Source of the DNA: Acidobacteriota bacterium | GTDB lineage: Bacteria > Acidobacteriota > UBA4820 > DSQY01 | Direction of reading: 5' to 3' | DNA length: 52,523 nt | Assembly: GCA_040752915.1 (NCBI GenBank) | Contig: JBFMHB010000012.1 | Span: 1-52,523 of the forward strand | The notes under the pieces: model-generated | The model's database searches: none | The model's input: the letters and a program-made list of their open reading frames with translations, nothing else | What the model was told of the DNA's origin: nothing | Translations under genes and position numbers: made by a program | Shown: positions 9,558 through 16,872 of the stretch, piece after piece | Position numbering within the stretch: the stretch's first letter is position 1 | Layout of the letters: each line of letters begins with the position of its first letter

Positions 9558-10006
9558 GGTCGTTTCTCCTTCGGGGGATGGGGGAACATGCCCACCGAGT
9601 CGGGCATGTGGTCGCGCAGGGCCGCGAAGAACCGCTTGCGCTGCTCCGGATTGAGAAGCTTCTTCTGCTCGAGGAGGTGTTCCGTGACGGTCTGGAACAG
9701 GCGATCCGTCAGGTCTTGCAGTCGGGCCCGATGGAGGGAGAGGGCCTCCGGCGTGCAGTCGTCGGAGGCCAGCAGGACGAGCATCTTCTCGCGCTCCGCC
9801 CGCAACTCCGCCCTCAGGGCGTCCATTCGGGAGCGGAAGCCCTCGAAGTTTTCGTCCCATCGGGCCTGGACGGCCGGGGAGAGGCCCAGGTCGGGCGGGG
9901 ACATGTGGCGATGATGCCGCGCACCCCTCTGCATCAAAGCGACGAGCAGCCCCGCGTTGAGGGCGAGAGAGGCCAGAAGCCCGAGCGTGAGCCACCGGTG
10001 TCTCAT
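9554..10006 (-). CDS. Spy/CpxP-like periplasmic protein (heavy-metal sensor family)
   Basis: 150 residues. ATG at 10006 in an ATGA overlap with the anti-sigma stop. One N-terminal hydrophobic segment (residues ~5-23) is a signal sequence or anchor. The rest is helical and charged, with the family-type motif LLNPEQRKRFFAALRDHMPD near the C-terminus and His/Met residues (HHRHM) after the anchor. Members bind metals or unfolded proteins in the periplasm and often accompany extracytoplasmic sigma systems. Position between anti-sigma factor and TolC suggests a stress-sensing or buffering role. The ligand is not readable. Confidence 0.8.
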   Translation of the reverse strand: MRHRWLTLGLLASLALNAGLLVALMQRGARHHRHMSPPDLGLSPAVQARWDENFEGFRSRMDALRAELRAEREKMLVLLASDDCTPEALSLHRARLQDLTDRLFQTVTEHLLEQKKLLNPEQRKRFFAALRDHMPDSVGMFPHPPKEKRP

Positions 10007-10461
10007 GGTCCGCTCCTTCCGTCGGAAACGGTCTCCACCCCTGGACGCAGGCCCGAATAGGCCCTCTCCAGGGACCCGAAAGGCTCGTCGGCGAGGGCTT
10101 GCCCGTAGGCGGTCATCATGGCCCCCGAGGGCGCGGAGGAGGATTCGGCGGCGGCCCACGCCCTCCCGAGGACATATCCCAGGCCGAGGGCCGCCAGAGC
10201 CAGGGCCGCCGCGGCGACCCACCGCAGGCTTTCCCGGTAGGTCCGGCGCGGAGGGAGGCGCCGGAGGACGGCGGGAGCCAGGTCCGGGATCTCTCCGGGC
10301 GGATCGCCACGGCCGAGAAGATCCATCAGGGCCGCCTGCCGCCGGAACTCGCGGGCACAGTCGGGACAGGAAGTCAGGTGCTCCGCCAGGGCCGGCCCTG
10401 GATCGCGGGTTTCACGGAGGTCCATCCGGTCGATCGCTTTCAAGGCTTTAGCACACCGCAC
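10003..10461 (-). CDS. Anti-sigma factor with zinc-finger (ZAS) domain
   Basis: About 152 residues. I chose GTG at 10461, preceded by GGAGGAGG with a 4-nt gap; an ATG at 10482 would overlap that site. The N-terminal domain contains HLTSCPDC, the HxxxCxxC zinc-binding signature of anti-ECF factors. A TM segment (VAAAALALAALGLGYVLG) follows at about residues 80-98 and a ~50-residue periplasmic tail. It lies 60 bp after the ECF sigma gene and should hold that sigma factor at the membrane until an envelope signal arrives. Confidence 0.88.
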   Translation of the reverse strand: MRCAKALKAIDRMDLRETRDPGPALAEHLTSCPDCAREFRRQAALMDLLGRGDPPGEIPDLAPAVLRRLPPRRTYRESLRWVAAAALALAALGLGYVLGRAWAAAESSSAPSGAMMTAYGQALADEPFGSLERAYSGLRPGVETVSDGRSGP

Positions 10462-10521
10462 GGGGCCTCCTCCAACAGGCATAACGGTCGAGGGCCACAA
10501 ATCCTTCGGTCGGGAAGCGCG

Positions 10522-11088
10522 TCAGTCCAGGATGTCCGCCAGGCTCTCTCGGAGTGAACGCCGGGCCCGGGAGAGGAGAGATTCGGCGGCCTTGACTCCG
10601 ACATCGAGAAGGCGGGCCGTCTCCGCAACGGGGAGCCCCTCCAGGTGGAAGAGGACGACGGCCATCCTCTGGGCGGGCGGGAGGCCGGCCAAGGCCTTCT
10701 GCAGGGCCACCTGGCGCTCGGCGGCCAGCAAGCCCGCCTCCGAATCCGAGGTCCCCTGGATGGCCCCGGGATCGACGATGGGGACCAGGGCGGGTCGGCG
10801 ACGCCGGTCCAGGCAGAGGTTCACGGTGATGGTCCGCAAGTACGCGGGCAAGGGCTTCTCGGGACGGTAGCGCGCCGCCGCTTGCCATAGCCGCAGAAAG
10901 ACGTCCTGGGCCACGTCTTCGGCTTCGCTCCCGTCGCCGAGGTACCTCCGCGCGATGGAGTAGACGCCCGACTGATGCCGCCGGACAAGGATCCCGAGGG
11001 CGTCGCGGTCCCCCACGGCCGCGCGGGCCATGAGTTCCTCGTCGGTGAACGTGTCGTGAAGGTCCAGGGCTCCTCCTGCCGGATTCAT
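10522..11088 (-). CDS. ECF-family RNA polymerase sigma factor
   Basis: 188 residues. Region 2 contains the typical RRYLGDGSEAEDVAQDVFLR. Region 4 has LAGLPPAQRMAVVLFHLEGL and the helix-turn-helix VAETARLLDVGVKAAESLLSR. There is no region 1 or 3, as expected for group 4. ATG at 11088 has GGGAGC close upstream. It heads the nine-gene run down to 3149 and probably drives its own operon. A TATCCT box lies about 24 nt upstream of the start and an ECF-like AAACC-N15-CGGTC farther up; neither is certain. Confidence 0.92.
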   Translation of the reverse strand: MNPAGGALDLHDTFTDEELMARAAVGDRDALGILVRRHQSGVYSIARRYLGDGSEAEDVAQDVFLRLWQAAARYRPEKPLPAYLRTITVNLCLDRRRRPALVPIVDPGAIQGTSDSEAGLLAAERQVALQKALAGLPPAQRMAVVLFHLEGLPVAETARLLDVGVKAAESLLSRARRSLRESLADILD

Positions 11089-11306
11089 GCTCCCGCCCGG
11101 GGCGCCCGCCCAGGATACGACGCCACCGTCCCGGCCGCGCAAGGGGGCGTCGGGCGAGGGAGGGCCGGCCGAAGAGACGAAACCCGGCGAGCCCTCTTGG
11201 AGACCGCCGGGGAGGCCGAGGGGTTTAGACCGCTCCTCCGGTCCCGGTGGAGCGGGCCGAGGTGCGCGTGGGCCGCCGCGGATCGTCGCGGTACGGAGGG
11301 GCGCGG
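11089..11306 (-). promoter_or_regulatory. Intergenic region upstream of the ECF sigma operon
   Basis: Reading the minus strand from cpoB to the sigma gene: a hairpin with arms CCGCTCC (11230-11236) and GGAGCGG (11249-11255) that may terminate cpoB; then AAACC-N15-CGGTC, which resembles an ECF promoter (-35 AAC, -10 CGTC class); and a TATCCT -10-like box at 11112-11117. Autoregulation by the encoded sigma factor is inferred, not shown. Confidence 0.3.
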
Positions 11307-12092
11307 CTAGGGCGACTGGAGGCGGGCCAGGCGCTCCCGGGCGATGGCGGCCTCATCCGAATCCGGGGCGGACTGGATGAGAAGTCGGAGAGCGGTCATC
11401 CCCTGGGCCGTCTCCTCGAGCGCGAGGTGGGAGAATCCGAGCTTGAGCCGGGCCGCGAGGGCCTTCGGGCTCTTCGGGTAGCGGTCGAGCACCGTTCGGA
11501 AGGCCTCCTTGGCTTCGACGAAGGATTTCTTGCTGTAGAGGCACTCCCCGATCCAGTACTGCGCGTTACCCGCGCGGCCCTCCTCCGGGAAGGCCTGGAG
11601 GAAACGGCGGAACTCGTCCAGCGCGAGGTCGTATTTCCCCTGGAGGTAGTCCGCGTAGGCCTGGGCGTACAGGTCGGGGGAGACCGGCTCCGCCGGAGAG
11701 GGCGCGGGTGGGGAGGCGGCCCCCGACGGGGCCTCGCCTTGGGGATTGTCCAAGATCGTCGGCGGGGCCGAGGCCGGCGGAGCGGCCGCGAGTTCCTGGC
11801 GGCTCTGAAGGGCGGATACCTGCTCCTGGATCTGCTCCAGGCGCCGCTTCATCTCCTCCAGATCGGAGCGGATGTCGGCCGTTTGGGACGCGCGCCCCAG
11901 GGCCTCCACACGGGTGGCAAGGTCCTGGAGGGCTTTCTGAAGGAGCGGCAGTTGGGACTCCACCTGCTGGAGGCGGGCGCCCAGGGCGGCCACCTGCTGG
12001 TCCAGCCTTTGAATGTCCTCGCGGGTCCCGCCGGAGGCGGAAACCGCCGCGAAGACCGCCGCGGCGGCCAGGGTTTGCCGGAGGATGCCCAT
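11307..12092 (-). CDS. cpoB: Cell division coordinator CpoB (YbgF)
   Basis: 261 residues. Signal peptide (residues 1-20), then an N-terminal coiled coil (about 24-95, heptads such as LDQQVAALGARLQQVESQL), a Pro/Ala-rich linker, and a C-terminal TPR domain opening with the family motif YAQAYADYLQGKYDLALDEF and continuing NAQYWIGECLYSKKSF. CpoB is periplasmic, trimerises through the coiled coil and links the Tol-Pal machine with septal peptidoglycan synthesis. It lies 6 bp after pal on the same strand, as in many tol-pal operons. No tolQRAB genes are in this window. Confidence 0.92.
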   Translation of the reverse strand: MGILRQTLAAAAVFAAVSASGGTREDIQRLDQQVAALGARLQQVESQLPLLQKALQDLATRVEALGRASQTADIRSDLEEMKRRLEQIQEQVSALQSRQELAAAPPASAPPTILDNPQGEAPSGAASPPAPSPAEPVSPDLYAQAYADYLQGKYDLALDEFRRFLQAFPEEGRAGNAQYWIGECLYSKKSFVEAKEAFRTVLDRYPKSPKALAARLKLGFSHLALEETAQGMTALRLLIQSAPDSDEAAIARERLARLQSP

Positions 12093-12098
12093 GGACGC

Positions 12099-12656
12099 CT
12101 ACTTCACGTCGATGAGTAGGAACTCATCCCGGCGGTTCTGCTGCCAGCAGGCCTCGTCGTGGCTCTGGCAGGCGGGACGGGACTTGCCGTAGGAAACGGT
12201 CTGGATCCGGTCCGCCGGGACGCCGAGGCCCACGAGGTACTCCTTGGCGGAATTCGCTCTCCGCTCGCCCAGGGCGAGGTTGTACGCCTCCGTGTTCCGC
12301 TCGTCGCAGTGCCCCTCGACCGATACGCGGAACTGTGGATGGGCCAGGAGCCAGGCGGCGTTCTCCTTCAGAATGGGTCTCGCGTCGGCGCGGATCTCCC
12401 ACTTGTCGGTGTCGAAGTGGATGCGGCCCAGAACACCCTGGCGGTTGAAGGCCTCGGCGCTGCTCTCCACGTCGAGGGAGGGTGTGGCGGGCGCCTCCGG
12501 TGTCCAGGTGCTGGGAGGGGGGGCCGGCGGGACGGTCGTTCCCGGGCCGGGGCCCGCGGAGGCGGCCTCCTTCGTGGCGCAGCCCGTCAGAAAAGCGACC
12601 AGCAGCAGAAGCAGCGCCAGGAGTGCGGTCCGTCGGAAGGCCTTTTGCGCGCTCAT
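12099..12656 (-). CDS. pal: Peptidoglycan-associated lipoprotein Pal
   Basis: 185 residues. ATG at 12656 has GGAGGT 4 nt upstream; an in-frame ATG four codons earlier overlaps that site. Lipobox LTGC with acylated Cys26, a Pro-rich linker, then an OmpA-like peptidoglycan-binding domain (about residues 75-185) with VEGHCDERNTEAYNLALGE and RRANSAKEYL, the Pal hallmark. It anchors the outer membrane to the cell wall. A TAGAAT box at 12681-12686 overlaps the stop codon of the acetyltransferase gene and could provide a separate start. Otherwise pal-cpoB may be read through from the kamA cluster. Confidence 0.95.
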   Translation of the reverse strand: MSAQKAFRRTALLALLLLLVAFLTGCATKEAASAGPGPGTTVPPAPPPSTWTPEAPATPSLDVESSAEAFNRQGVLGRIHFDTDKWEIRADARPILKENAAWLLAHPQFRVSVEGHCDERNTEAYNLALGERRANSAKEYLVGLGVPADRIQTVSYGKSRPACQSHDEACWQQNRRDEFLLIDVK

Positions 12657-12683
12657 ATCAACCTCCATTCAGTTGAAGGCATT

Positions 12684-13214
12684 CTACCGGCCTCCAGGGG
12701 TCCCGGGCAAGGGGGAGGCGTCGGTGTCACCGGGCCCGGCAAGGTGCCGCACGAAAACGACCTTGTCGTCCCCGGGCGCGTAGAACTCCCTCAGCCGGGC
12801 CTCCTCCCGGTAGCCCATCCGGAGGTAGAAGTCCCGGGCGGGTGCGTACCGGGGAAGGGACGAGGTCTCGATCACGCACAACCGGGCGCCCCTCGCGGCC
12901 ATGTCCGCCTCGGCGTGGGAGAGGAGGAGGCGGCCGACGCCCCGCCGCTGATGGGCGGGGGAGGCGGCGATCCAGTACAGGTCGAAGGTCCCCAGTGTGC
13001 AGGGGGTGGGGCCCCAGCAGGCGTACCCCGCCACCTCGTCGCCGGCGGCGGCGACGGCGAATCGGTAATCGGGATGGTCGGGCCGTTCCAGAGCGGCGTC
13101 CACGAGCTCCAAGGCCACGGCCACCTCGTCCTCCCGAAACACCCCCGCGGAGCGGAGCAGGGTGGCGATCGGGGAACGGTCCCCGGGCTGGAGGGCCCTC
13201 AGCTTCAGGTCCAC
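12684..13214 (-). CDS. GNAT-family N-acetyltransferase of the kamA cluster
   Basis: 176 residues from a GTG at 13214 that overlaps the 3' end of the preceding ATP-grasp gene by 10 bp. Motif A is intact: LYWIAASPAHQRRGVGRLLL, the acetyl-CoA pyrophosphate loop RRGVGRL at about residues 90-100. The C-terminal strand/helix FYLRMGYREEARL is typical of GNATs acting on small amines or amino acids. In methanogens, lysine 2,3-aminomutase (AblA) is paired with a beta-lysine acetyltransferase (AblB). A comparable role here is inferred from context and is not demonstrable from sequence. Substrate unknown. Confidence 0.85.
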   Translation of the reverse strand: MDLKLRALQPGDRSPIATLLRSAGVFREDEVAVALELVDAALERPDHPDYRFAVAAAGDEVAGYACWGPTPCTLGTFDLYWIAASPAHQRRGVGRLLLSHAEADMAARGARLCVIETSSLPRYAPARDFYLRMGYREEARLREFYAPGDDKVVFVRHLAGPGDTDASPLPGTPGGR

Positions 13215-14323
13215 GGCTCGTTCACCTCGGCGGCTCCGAGCACCCGATGAGTCAGTTCGGAGTAGTCCCACCCGTGCGCCTTGGCCTGCTTGGCCAGCCC
13301 GGCGGAAGGGGAGAAGTCGGGGTTCGGGTTCACCTCGAGGATCTGGAGGTTTCCCTCCCGGTCTTCCCGGAAATCCACCCGAGCGTAGCTCCGGCACCCA
13401 AGGGCCAAGTAGGCCTCGCGGGCGAGCGCCCGGACGCGCTGGATCAGCTCCGGCTCCACCGGGGCCGGGCAGACCGTCGGCGTGGCGCGATAGGCCTCGC
13501 TCCCCTCCGCCCACTTGGCGTCGAAGGTCAGGACCTTCGGGTGGGAGGCGGGCATCTCCTCGTAATTCACGAGCGATGGGGGGAGGGCCACGATGCCGTC
13601 GGGCGTCTCCACCACGGAGCAGTTCAGTTCCCGCCCCGGCAGGAAGGGCTCCGCCAGGACGCCCGCCGGGAAACGCTCCAGGAGGACGCGCACCCTCTTC
13701 TGGAGGTCCTCCGGGTTCTGCACGAGGTTCTCGGCCTGGATGCCGTGGCTCGCGTCCTCGGCGGCGGGTTTGAGGAAGGCGGGGAAGCCGAAAGGGGGAG
13801 TCTCCGCGGCTTCGCTGGAGCGTTCGTACACGCGGAAGGGCGCGGTGGGAAGACCGGCCGCCTGGAGAAAGCGCTTGGCGATGGCCTTGTACAGGCCGAG
13901 GTGAAGGGAGAGGGGCGGGCACCCCGTGGAGCGGAGCCTCAAGGTCCTCAGGTGGATGGCGAGGGCCACCTCGCTGGGGGGGTCGTCGGCGAACCCTTCG
14001 AAGAGGTTGAAGACGGTGGAGCCCTTGGGGAGGGATTCCAAAGCGCGGGCCGCCCCGGAGAGGGGCGGTACGAGGGGAATCCTCTCCGCGGGCCGGCCCC
14101 CCTCCTCCAGGGCTCGGCAGACACCCTCGACGGTTTCGAGGACGGCCCGTTCGGCGATCCCTCCGTCCAGATCGCTGTCGAAATCGTTGTACAGCACGAA
14201 GACGGGCTTCCTCCGGAGGGTGAAGATCCGGAGTTGCTCCCCCTCCCACTCGGCGGCCGAGGGTTTCGGGGCCGTTTGGGGCCCCGGGGGCGAGAGGGAC
14301 CGATCCTGGGGAGACTGGGTCAT
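13205..14323 (-). CDS. ATP-grasp ligase, D-Ala-D-Ala ligase-like (second)
   Basis: 372 residues; ATG at 14323 with GGGAGC 7 nt upstream. An N-terminal pre-ATP-grasp segment (FNLFEGFADDPPSEVA) resembles the VFNxxEG motif of Ddl enzymes. The ATP-grasp fold follows with a lysine strand FPAFLKPAAEDASHGI, the adenine-binding stretch VLAEPFLPGRELN and the metal-binding ending RSYARVDFREDREGNLQILE then VNPNPDFSP. Catalytic Asp/Glu/Asn residues appear present. It probably forms an amide bond with an amino-acid substrate. It is one of two adjacent, clearly different ligases, so it is unlikely to be simply the housekeeping Ddl. Confidence 0.85.
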   Translation of the reverse strand: MTQSPQDRSLSPPGPQTAPKPSAAEWEGEQLRIFTLRRKPVFVLYNDFDSDLDGGIAERAVLETVEGVCRALEEGGRPAERIPLVPPLSGAARALESLPKGSTVFNLFEGFADDPPSEVALAIHLRTLRLRSTGCPPLSLHLGLYKAIAKRFLQAAGLPTAPFRVYERSSEAAETPPFGFPAFLKPAAEDASHGIQAENLVQNPEDLQKRVRVLLERFPAGVLAEPFLPGRELNCSVVETPDGIVALPPSLVNYEEMPASHPKVLTFDAKWAEGSEAYRATPTVCPAPVEPELIQRVRALAREAYLALGCRSYARVDFREDREGNLQILEVNPNPDFSPSAGLAKQAKAHGWDYSELTHRVLGAAEVNEPWT

Positions 14324-14349
14324 GACGGCGCTCCCACGTGAAGGAGGGG

Positions 14350-15345
14350 TCAGGCCAGGCCGCAGCGCTGGAGCGCCGCGCTCAGAATGGCCTCCATCAG
14401 TTGCGGGTAAGGCATGCCCATCCCCCGCGCGAGGATGGGGAGGTCCCCGTAGGTCGGGGAAAGCCCGGGGAGGGGGTTGATCTCCAAGAAAACGGGGCGC
14501 CCGTCCCGCATCCGGAAATCCACGCGGGCCGCGTCCCGGCACTCCAGGGCCTGGAAGGCGAGAACCGCATCGCCGTACAGTCGGTCAAGGGCCGGCCCAT
14601 CCAGGGGAGGCGGAACGTCGTACGCCACCCGGTTCCTCCAGTCCCGCTTCACCTCGACGGAATACACGAAGTCCGGATGAGGGCCCGCCTTGGGCCGGAT
14701 GCGCATGGCCCCGATGGCGCGGGGCGGATCGTTGCCCACGACCCCCACGGTGTATTCGTCCCCCGAGACGAACTCCTCGAGTAGGACGGGCTGCCCGTAG
14801 GCGCGGAGGGTGGCCTCCACGTGGCGGCGGGCCTCCTGAGGGCTCCGAACCACCGAGGCGTCGCGGATTCCCTTGGAGGATCCCTCGTAGGCCGGCTTGG
14901 CGATGCAAGGGAAGCGGAGCCCGTCCACCCGGTCCAGGTCCGCCGCCCGGCGCACCACGAGGTCCGCCGGGACGGCCACCCCCGAGAAGGCCACCAGCCG
15001 TTTGGTGAGGGCCTTGTCGAGGCTGAGGGCCAGCGTGAGGGGGTCGGACAGGGCATAGGGGATGCCCAGCATCTCGAGAACGGAGGGGACCTGGGCTTCG
15101 CGGCTGCGAAGGGTCCCTTGACCTTCGGCGATGTTGAAGACGAAATCCAGGCGCTCGGTGAGGGCCTTTTCGAGGAAGGACCGGCCCCCCCCGAGGGGCA
15201 CGACCTCGTGGCCGAGGGATTCGATGGCCGCGCCGATGGCGCCCACGGTTTCGGGCGGGTCGAACTCCTCGTAGAGGTCGTCGGGCTGCCCTTCCGCCGG
15301 TTCGCAGGCCGGCGGCTTCAGATCAAACGTCAGCCCGATTCGCAT
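14350..15345 (-). CDS. ATP-grasp ligase, D-Ala-D-Ala ligase-like (first)
   Basis: 331 residues, close to Ddl length. N-terminal domain contains VFNIAEGQGTLRSREAQVPS, the Ddl substrate-site region, and ALSLDKALTKRLVAFSGV. The ATP-grasp core shows FPCIAKPAYEGSSKGI, the adenine region PVLLEEFVSGDEYTVGV and the metal site AARVDFRMRDGRPVFLEINP. The start overlaps the end of kamA by 23 bp, so translation is coupled. Position directly after an aminomutase suggests ligation of a beta-amino acid or of D-amino acids. Housekeeping Ddl is possible but less likely given the pair. Confidence 0.87.
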   Translation of the reverse strand: MRIGLTFDLKPPACEPAEGQPDDLYEEFDPPETVGAIGAAIESLGHEVVPLGGGRSFLEKALTERLDFVFNIAEGQGTLRSREAQVPSVLEMLGIPYALSDPLTLALSLDKALTKRLVAFSGVAVPADLVVRRAADLDRVDGLRFPCIAKPAYEGSSKGIRDASVVRSPQEARRHVEATLRAYGQPVLLEEFVSGDEYTVGVVGNDPPRAIGAMRIRPKAGPHPDFVYSVEVKRDWRNRVAYDVPPPLDGPALDRLYGDAVLAFQALECRDAARVDFRMRDGRPVFLEINPLPGLSPTYGDLPILARGMGMPYPQLMEAILSAALQRCGLA

Positions 15346-16579
15346 GGACGGCCGTCCGGTCCCGCTTCACCAGGCGCGGCTTGCGGGGCTTGTCGGTTTC
15401 CTCGAAGGGGAGGGCGGGCGCCCGGCGCGGCCTGCGGGGGGGCGGAGGCGCTGGGTTTCGGTAATGGAAGATCCGCCCCTCGTAATTGCGCAGGACCAGG
15501 GTGTCCTCCGTGGAATAGAGGTGGTAGGTGGGGCCGAGGGGAATCTTCCCGCCGCCCTCCGTATCCACCACGAAGGTGGGCACCGCGAAGCCCGAGGTGT
15601 GGCCCCGCATCTTTTCCAGGATCTCGACGCCCGTCCAGACGGAGGTGCGCAGGTGCTCGGCCCCCCGCACCGGGTCGCACTGGAACAGATAGTAGGGCCG
15701 CACACCGATGCGCAGAAGCCCATGGCACAGCCGGAGCATCGTGTCGGCGCTGTCGTTGACGCCTCGGAGCAGGACGCTCTGGTTGTTCATGGGGACACCC
15801 GCTCGCTGAATGCGCCGGCAGGCTTCGGCGGACTCGGGCGTGATCTCGTTGGGATGGTTGAAGTGGGTGTGGACCCAGAGAGGGAGGTGGCGGGAGAGGA
15901 GGTCCGTCAGCTCCTCCGTGATCCGCTGGGGCAGAACCACGGGATACCGCGTCCCGATCCGGATGATCTCCACGTGCGGGATCTTGCGGAGCTCGGAGAG
16001 GCAGTAATCGAGCACCGAAAGGGGAAGGGAGAGCGGGTCCCCGCCGGAAAAGATCACGTCCCGGATCTGGGGCGTTTCCCGGATGTACCCGATCATGCGG
16101 TCGAGCTGGCTGCGGTTCTTGGGCTTCTCGCCGTCGTCCCATTCGCGCCTGCGCGTGCAGTGGCGGCAGTACATGGGGCACATGTTGGTGGCGATGAAGA
16201 GGGCGCGGTCCGGATACTTGTGGACGAGACCGTCCACGGTCATGTGGTTGTCCTCGGCCAGGGGATCCACGAGTCCCGGGTGCTGGGGCAGAAACTCGGA
16301 GGGCGAGGGCACGGCCTGCCGCCGGATGGGATCGTCCGGATCCTGCGGGTCGATGAGGCTGAGGTAGTAGGGAGGAATCCCAAGGTGCAGGCGAGGCCCC
16401 AGGAGCTTGAGCTGCTTGTACTCGGCGGCGGTCAGGGGCAGGAGCCGGGATAGGACGTCCAGGTCGCGGACGCGGTTCCTGTACTGCCACCGCCAATCGT
16501 TCCATTCGGCGTCGGTCGCCTCGGGAAAGAACTGGGCCCGGCCGCCCGCTCCTCGCGCGGGCGCCTCATTCGCGAGCAT
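15323..16579 (-). CDS. kamA: Lysine 2,3-aminomutase-type radical SAM enzyme (KamA family)
   Basis: 418 residues; ATG at 16579 preceded by GGGGAGGAG. The [4Fe-4S]/SAM motif CPMYCRHC gives Cys134, Cys138 and Cys141. Residues matching the lysine-binding set of clostridial lysine 2,3-aminomutase are present: Arg two residues after the last Cys (CTRRR), Asp in FQCDPVRGAEHLRTS and Asp in VVDTEGGGKIPL. Lys345 of that last motif should carry PLP. This supports alpha- to beta-lysine conversion, though glutamate aminomutases and EpmB are relatives. EpmB is less likely at this length and without efp or epmA nearby. A basic ~40-residue C-terminal tail is unusual. It heads a four-gene cluster with two ATP-grasp ligases and a GNAT. 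Confidence 0.9.
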   Translation of the reverse strand: MLANEAPARGAGGRAQFFPEATDAEWNDWRWQYRNRVRDLDVLSRLLPLTAAEYKQLKLLGPRLHLGIPPYYLSLIDPQDPDDPIRRQAVPSPSEFLPQHPGLVDPLAEDNHMTVDGLVHKYPDRALFIATNMCPMYCRHCTRRREWDDGEKPKNRSQLDRMIGYIRETPQIRDVIFSGGDPLSLPLSVLDYCLSELRKIPHVEIIRIGTRYPVVLPQRITEELTDLLSRHLPLWVHTHFNHPNEITPESAEACRRIQRAGVPMNNQSVLLRGVNDSADTMLRLCHGLLRIGVRPYYLFQCDPVRGAEHLRTSVWTGVEILEKMRGHTSGFAVPTFVVDTEGGGKIPLGPTYHLYSTEDTLVLRNYEGRIFHYRNPAPPPPRRPRRAPALPFEETDKPRKPRLVKRDRTAVHANRADV

Positions 16580-16590
16580 GGTCTCCTCCC

Positions 16591-16610
16591 CGCGGGAATG
16601 CGTTCCCGCG
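16591..16610 (-). promoter_or_regulatory. Hairpin next to the kamA ribosome binding site
   Basis: CGCGGGAA and TTCCCGCG form a perfect 8-bp stem with a 4-nt loop, ending only a few bases before the GGGGAGGAG site. It could protect the mRNA 5' side or modulate initiation. Confidence 0.5.
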
Positions 16611-16647
16611 AAAGAGCGCCGCGCAGAGCCCAGGAATCCGGCCAAGC

Positions 16648-16678
16648 AAAGAAAAAGCCTCGCCTGGAATAGGCGAGG
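16648..16678 (-). terminator. Intrinsic terminator inside the kamA leader
   Basis: Minus-strand CCTCGCC and GGCGAGG form a perfect 7-bp stem with loop TATTCCA, followed by CTTTTTCTTT. It lies ~160 nt after the inferred transcription start and ~70 nt before the kamA ATG, so it would act as an attenuator. A CGAGG in the preceding hairpin could compete for its 5' arm. Confidence 0.75.
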
Positions 16679-16844
16679 ACGGCACCGCCGGCGAGGGGCC
16701 GAAAGCCCCTCGGTGCCTGTGCGCACGCAGGCTCCTGACTTGTCCCTCTTCCATTCTCAGACGGAAGACTTTCGTCTCCCGACCTCCTCCTCTGGACCAG
16801 CCGCCGTTCACGACACCGCGCCGCGCACGTTACGACTTACGGGA

Positions 16845-16872
16845 AATATAGACCCTTACGGTTCGATGTCAA
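16845..16872 (-). promoter_or_regulatory. Sigma-70 promoter of kamA
   Basis: On the minus strand, TTGACA (16867-16872) and TATATT (16845-16850) are 16 bp apart. The -35 box overlaps the stop codon of the EamA gene. Transcription should start near 16838, about 260 nt before the kamA ATG. Confidence 0.75.

Larger units (their letters stand above)
16580..16838 (-). ncRNA. Structured 5' leader of kamA, riboswitch/attenuator candidate
   Basis: From the inferred start near 16838 the minus-strand RNA can fold a closing helix (16794-16800 with 16735-16745, two short helices with a bulge) around a 7-bp hairpin with a GAAA tetraloop (16763-16780). A nested hairpin (16681-16717), an intrinsic terminator (16648-16678) and a perfect 8-bp hairpin (16591-16610) just before the ribosome site follow. 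Aptamer-like domain then terminator then gene is the layout of a transcriptional riboswitch. I do not recognise a known class; ligand unknown. Confidence 0.55.

Noticed and set aside
9558-9995. Upstream in-frame extension of the TolC-like gene
   Set aside because: It overlaps the Spy-like gene in another frame; the GTG at 9557 with GTGA coupling and a signal peptide is the natural start.
13215-14249. Extension of the GNAT frame to 521 residues
   Set aside because: The extra part is an out-of-frame reading of the ATP-grasp gene and is Arg/Pro/Gly-rich without structure.
16720-16810. Cobalamin (B12-box-like AAGTCAGGAG-CCTGC) or guanidine-I riboswitch assignment for the kamA leader
   Set aside because: Only short fragments match; the conserved cores (for example the CCCGCnACTG and GGTGAAA parts for cobalamin) are absent, and kamA does not use B12.
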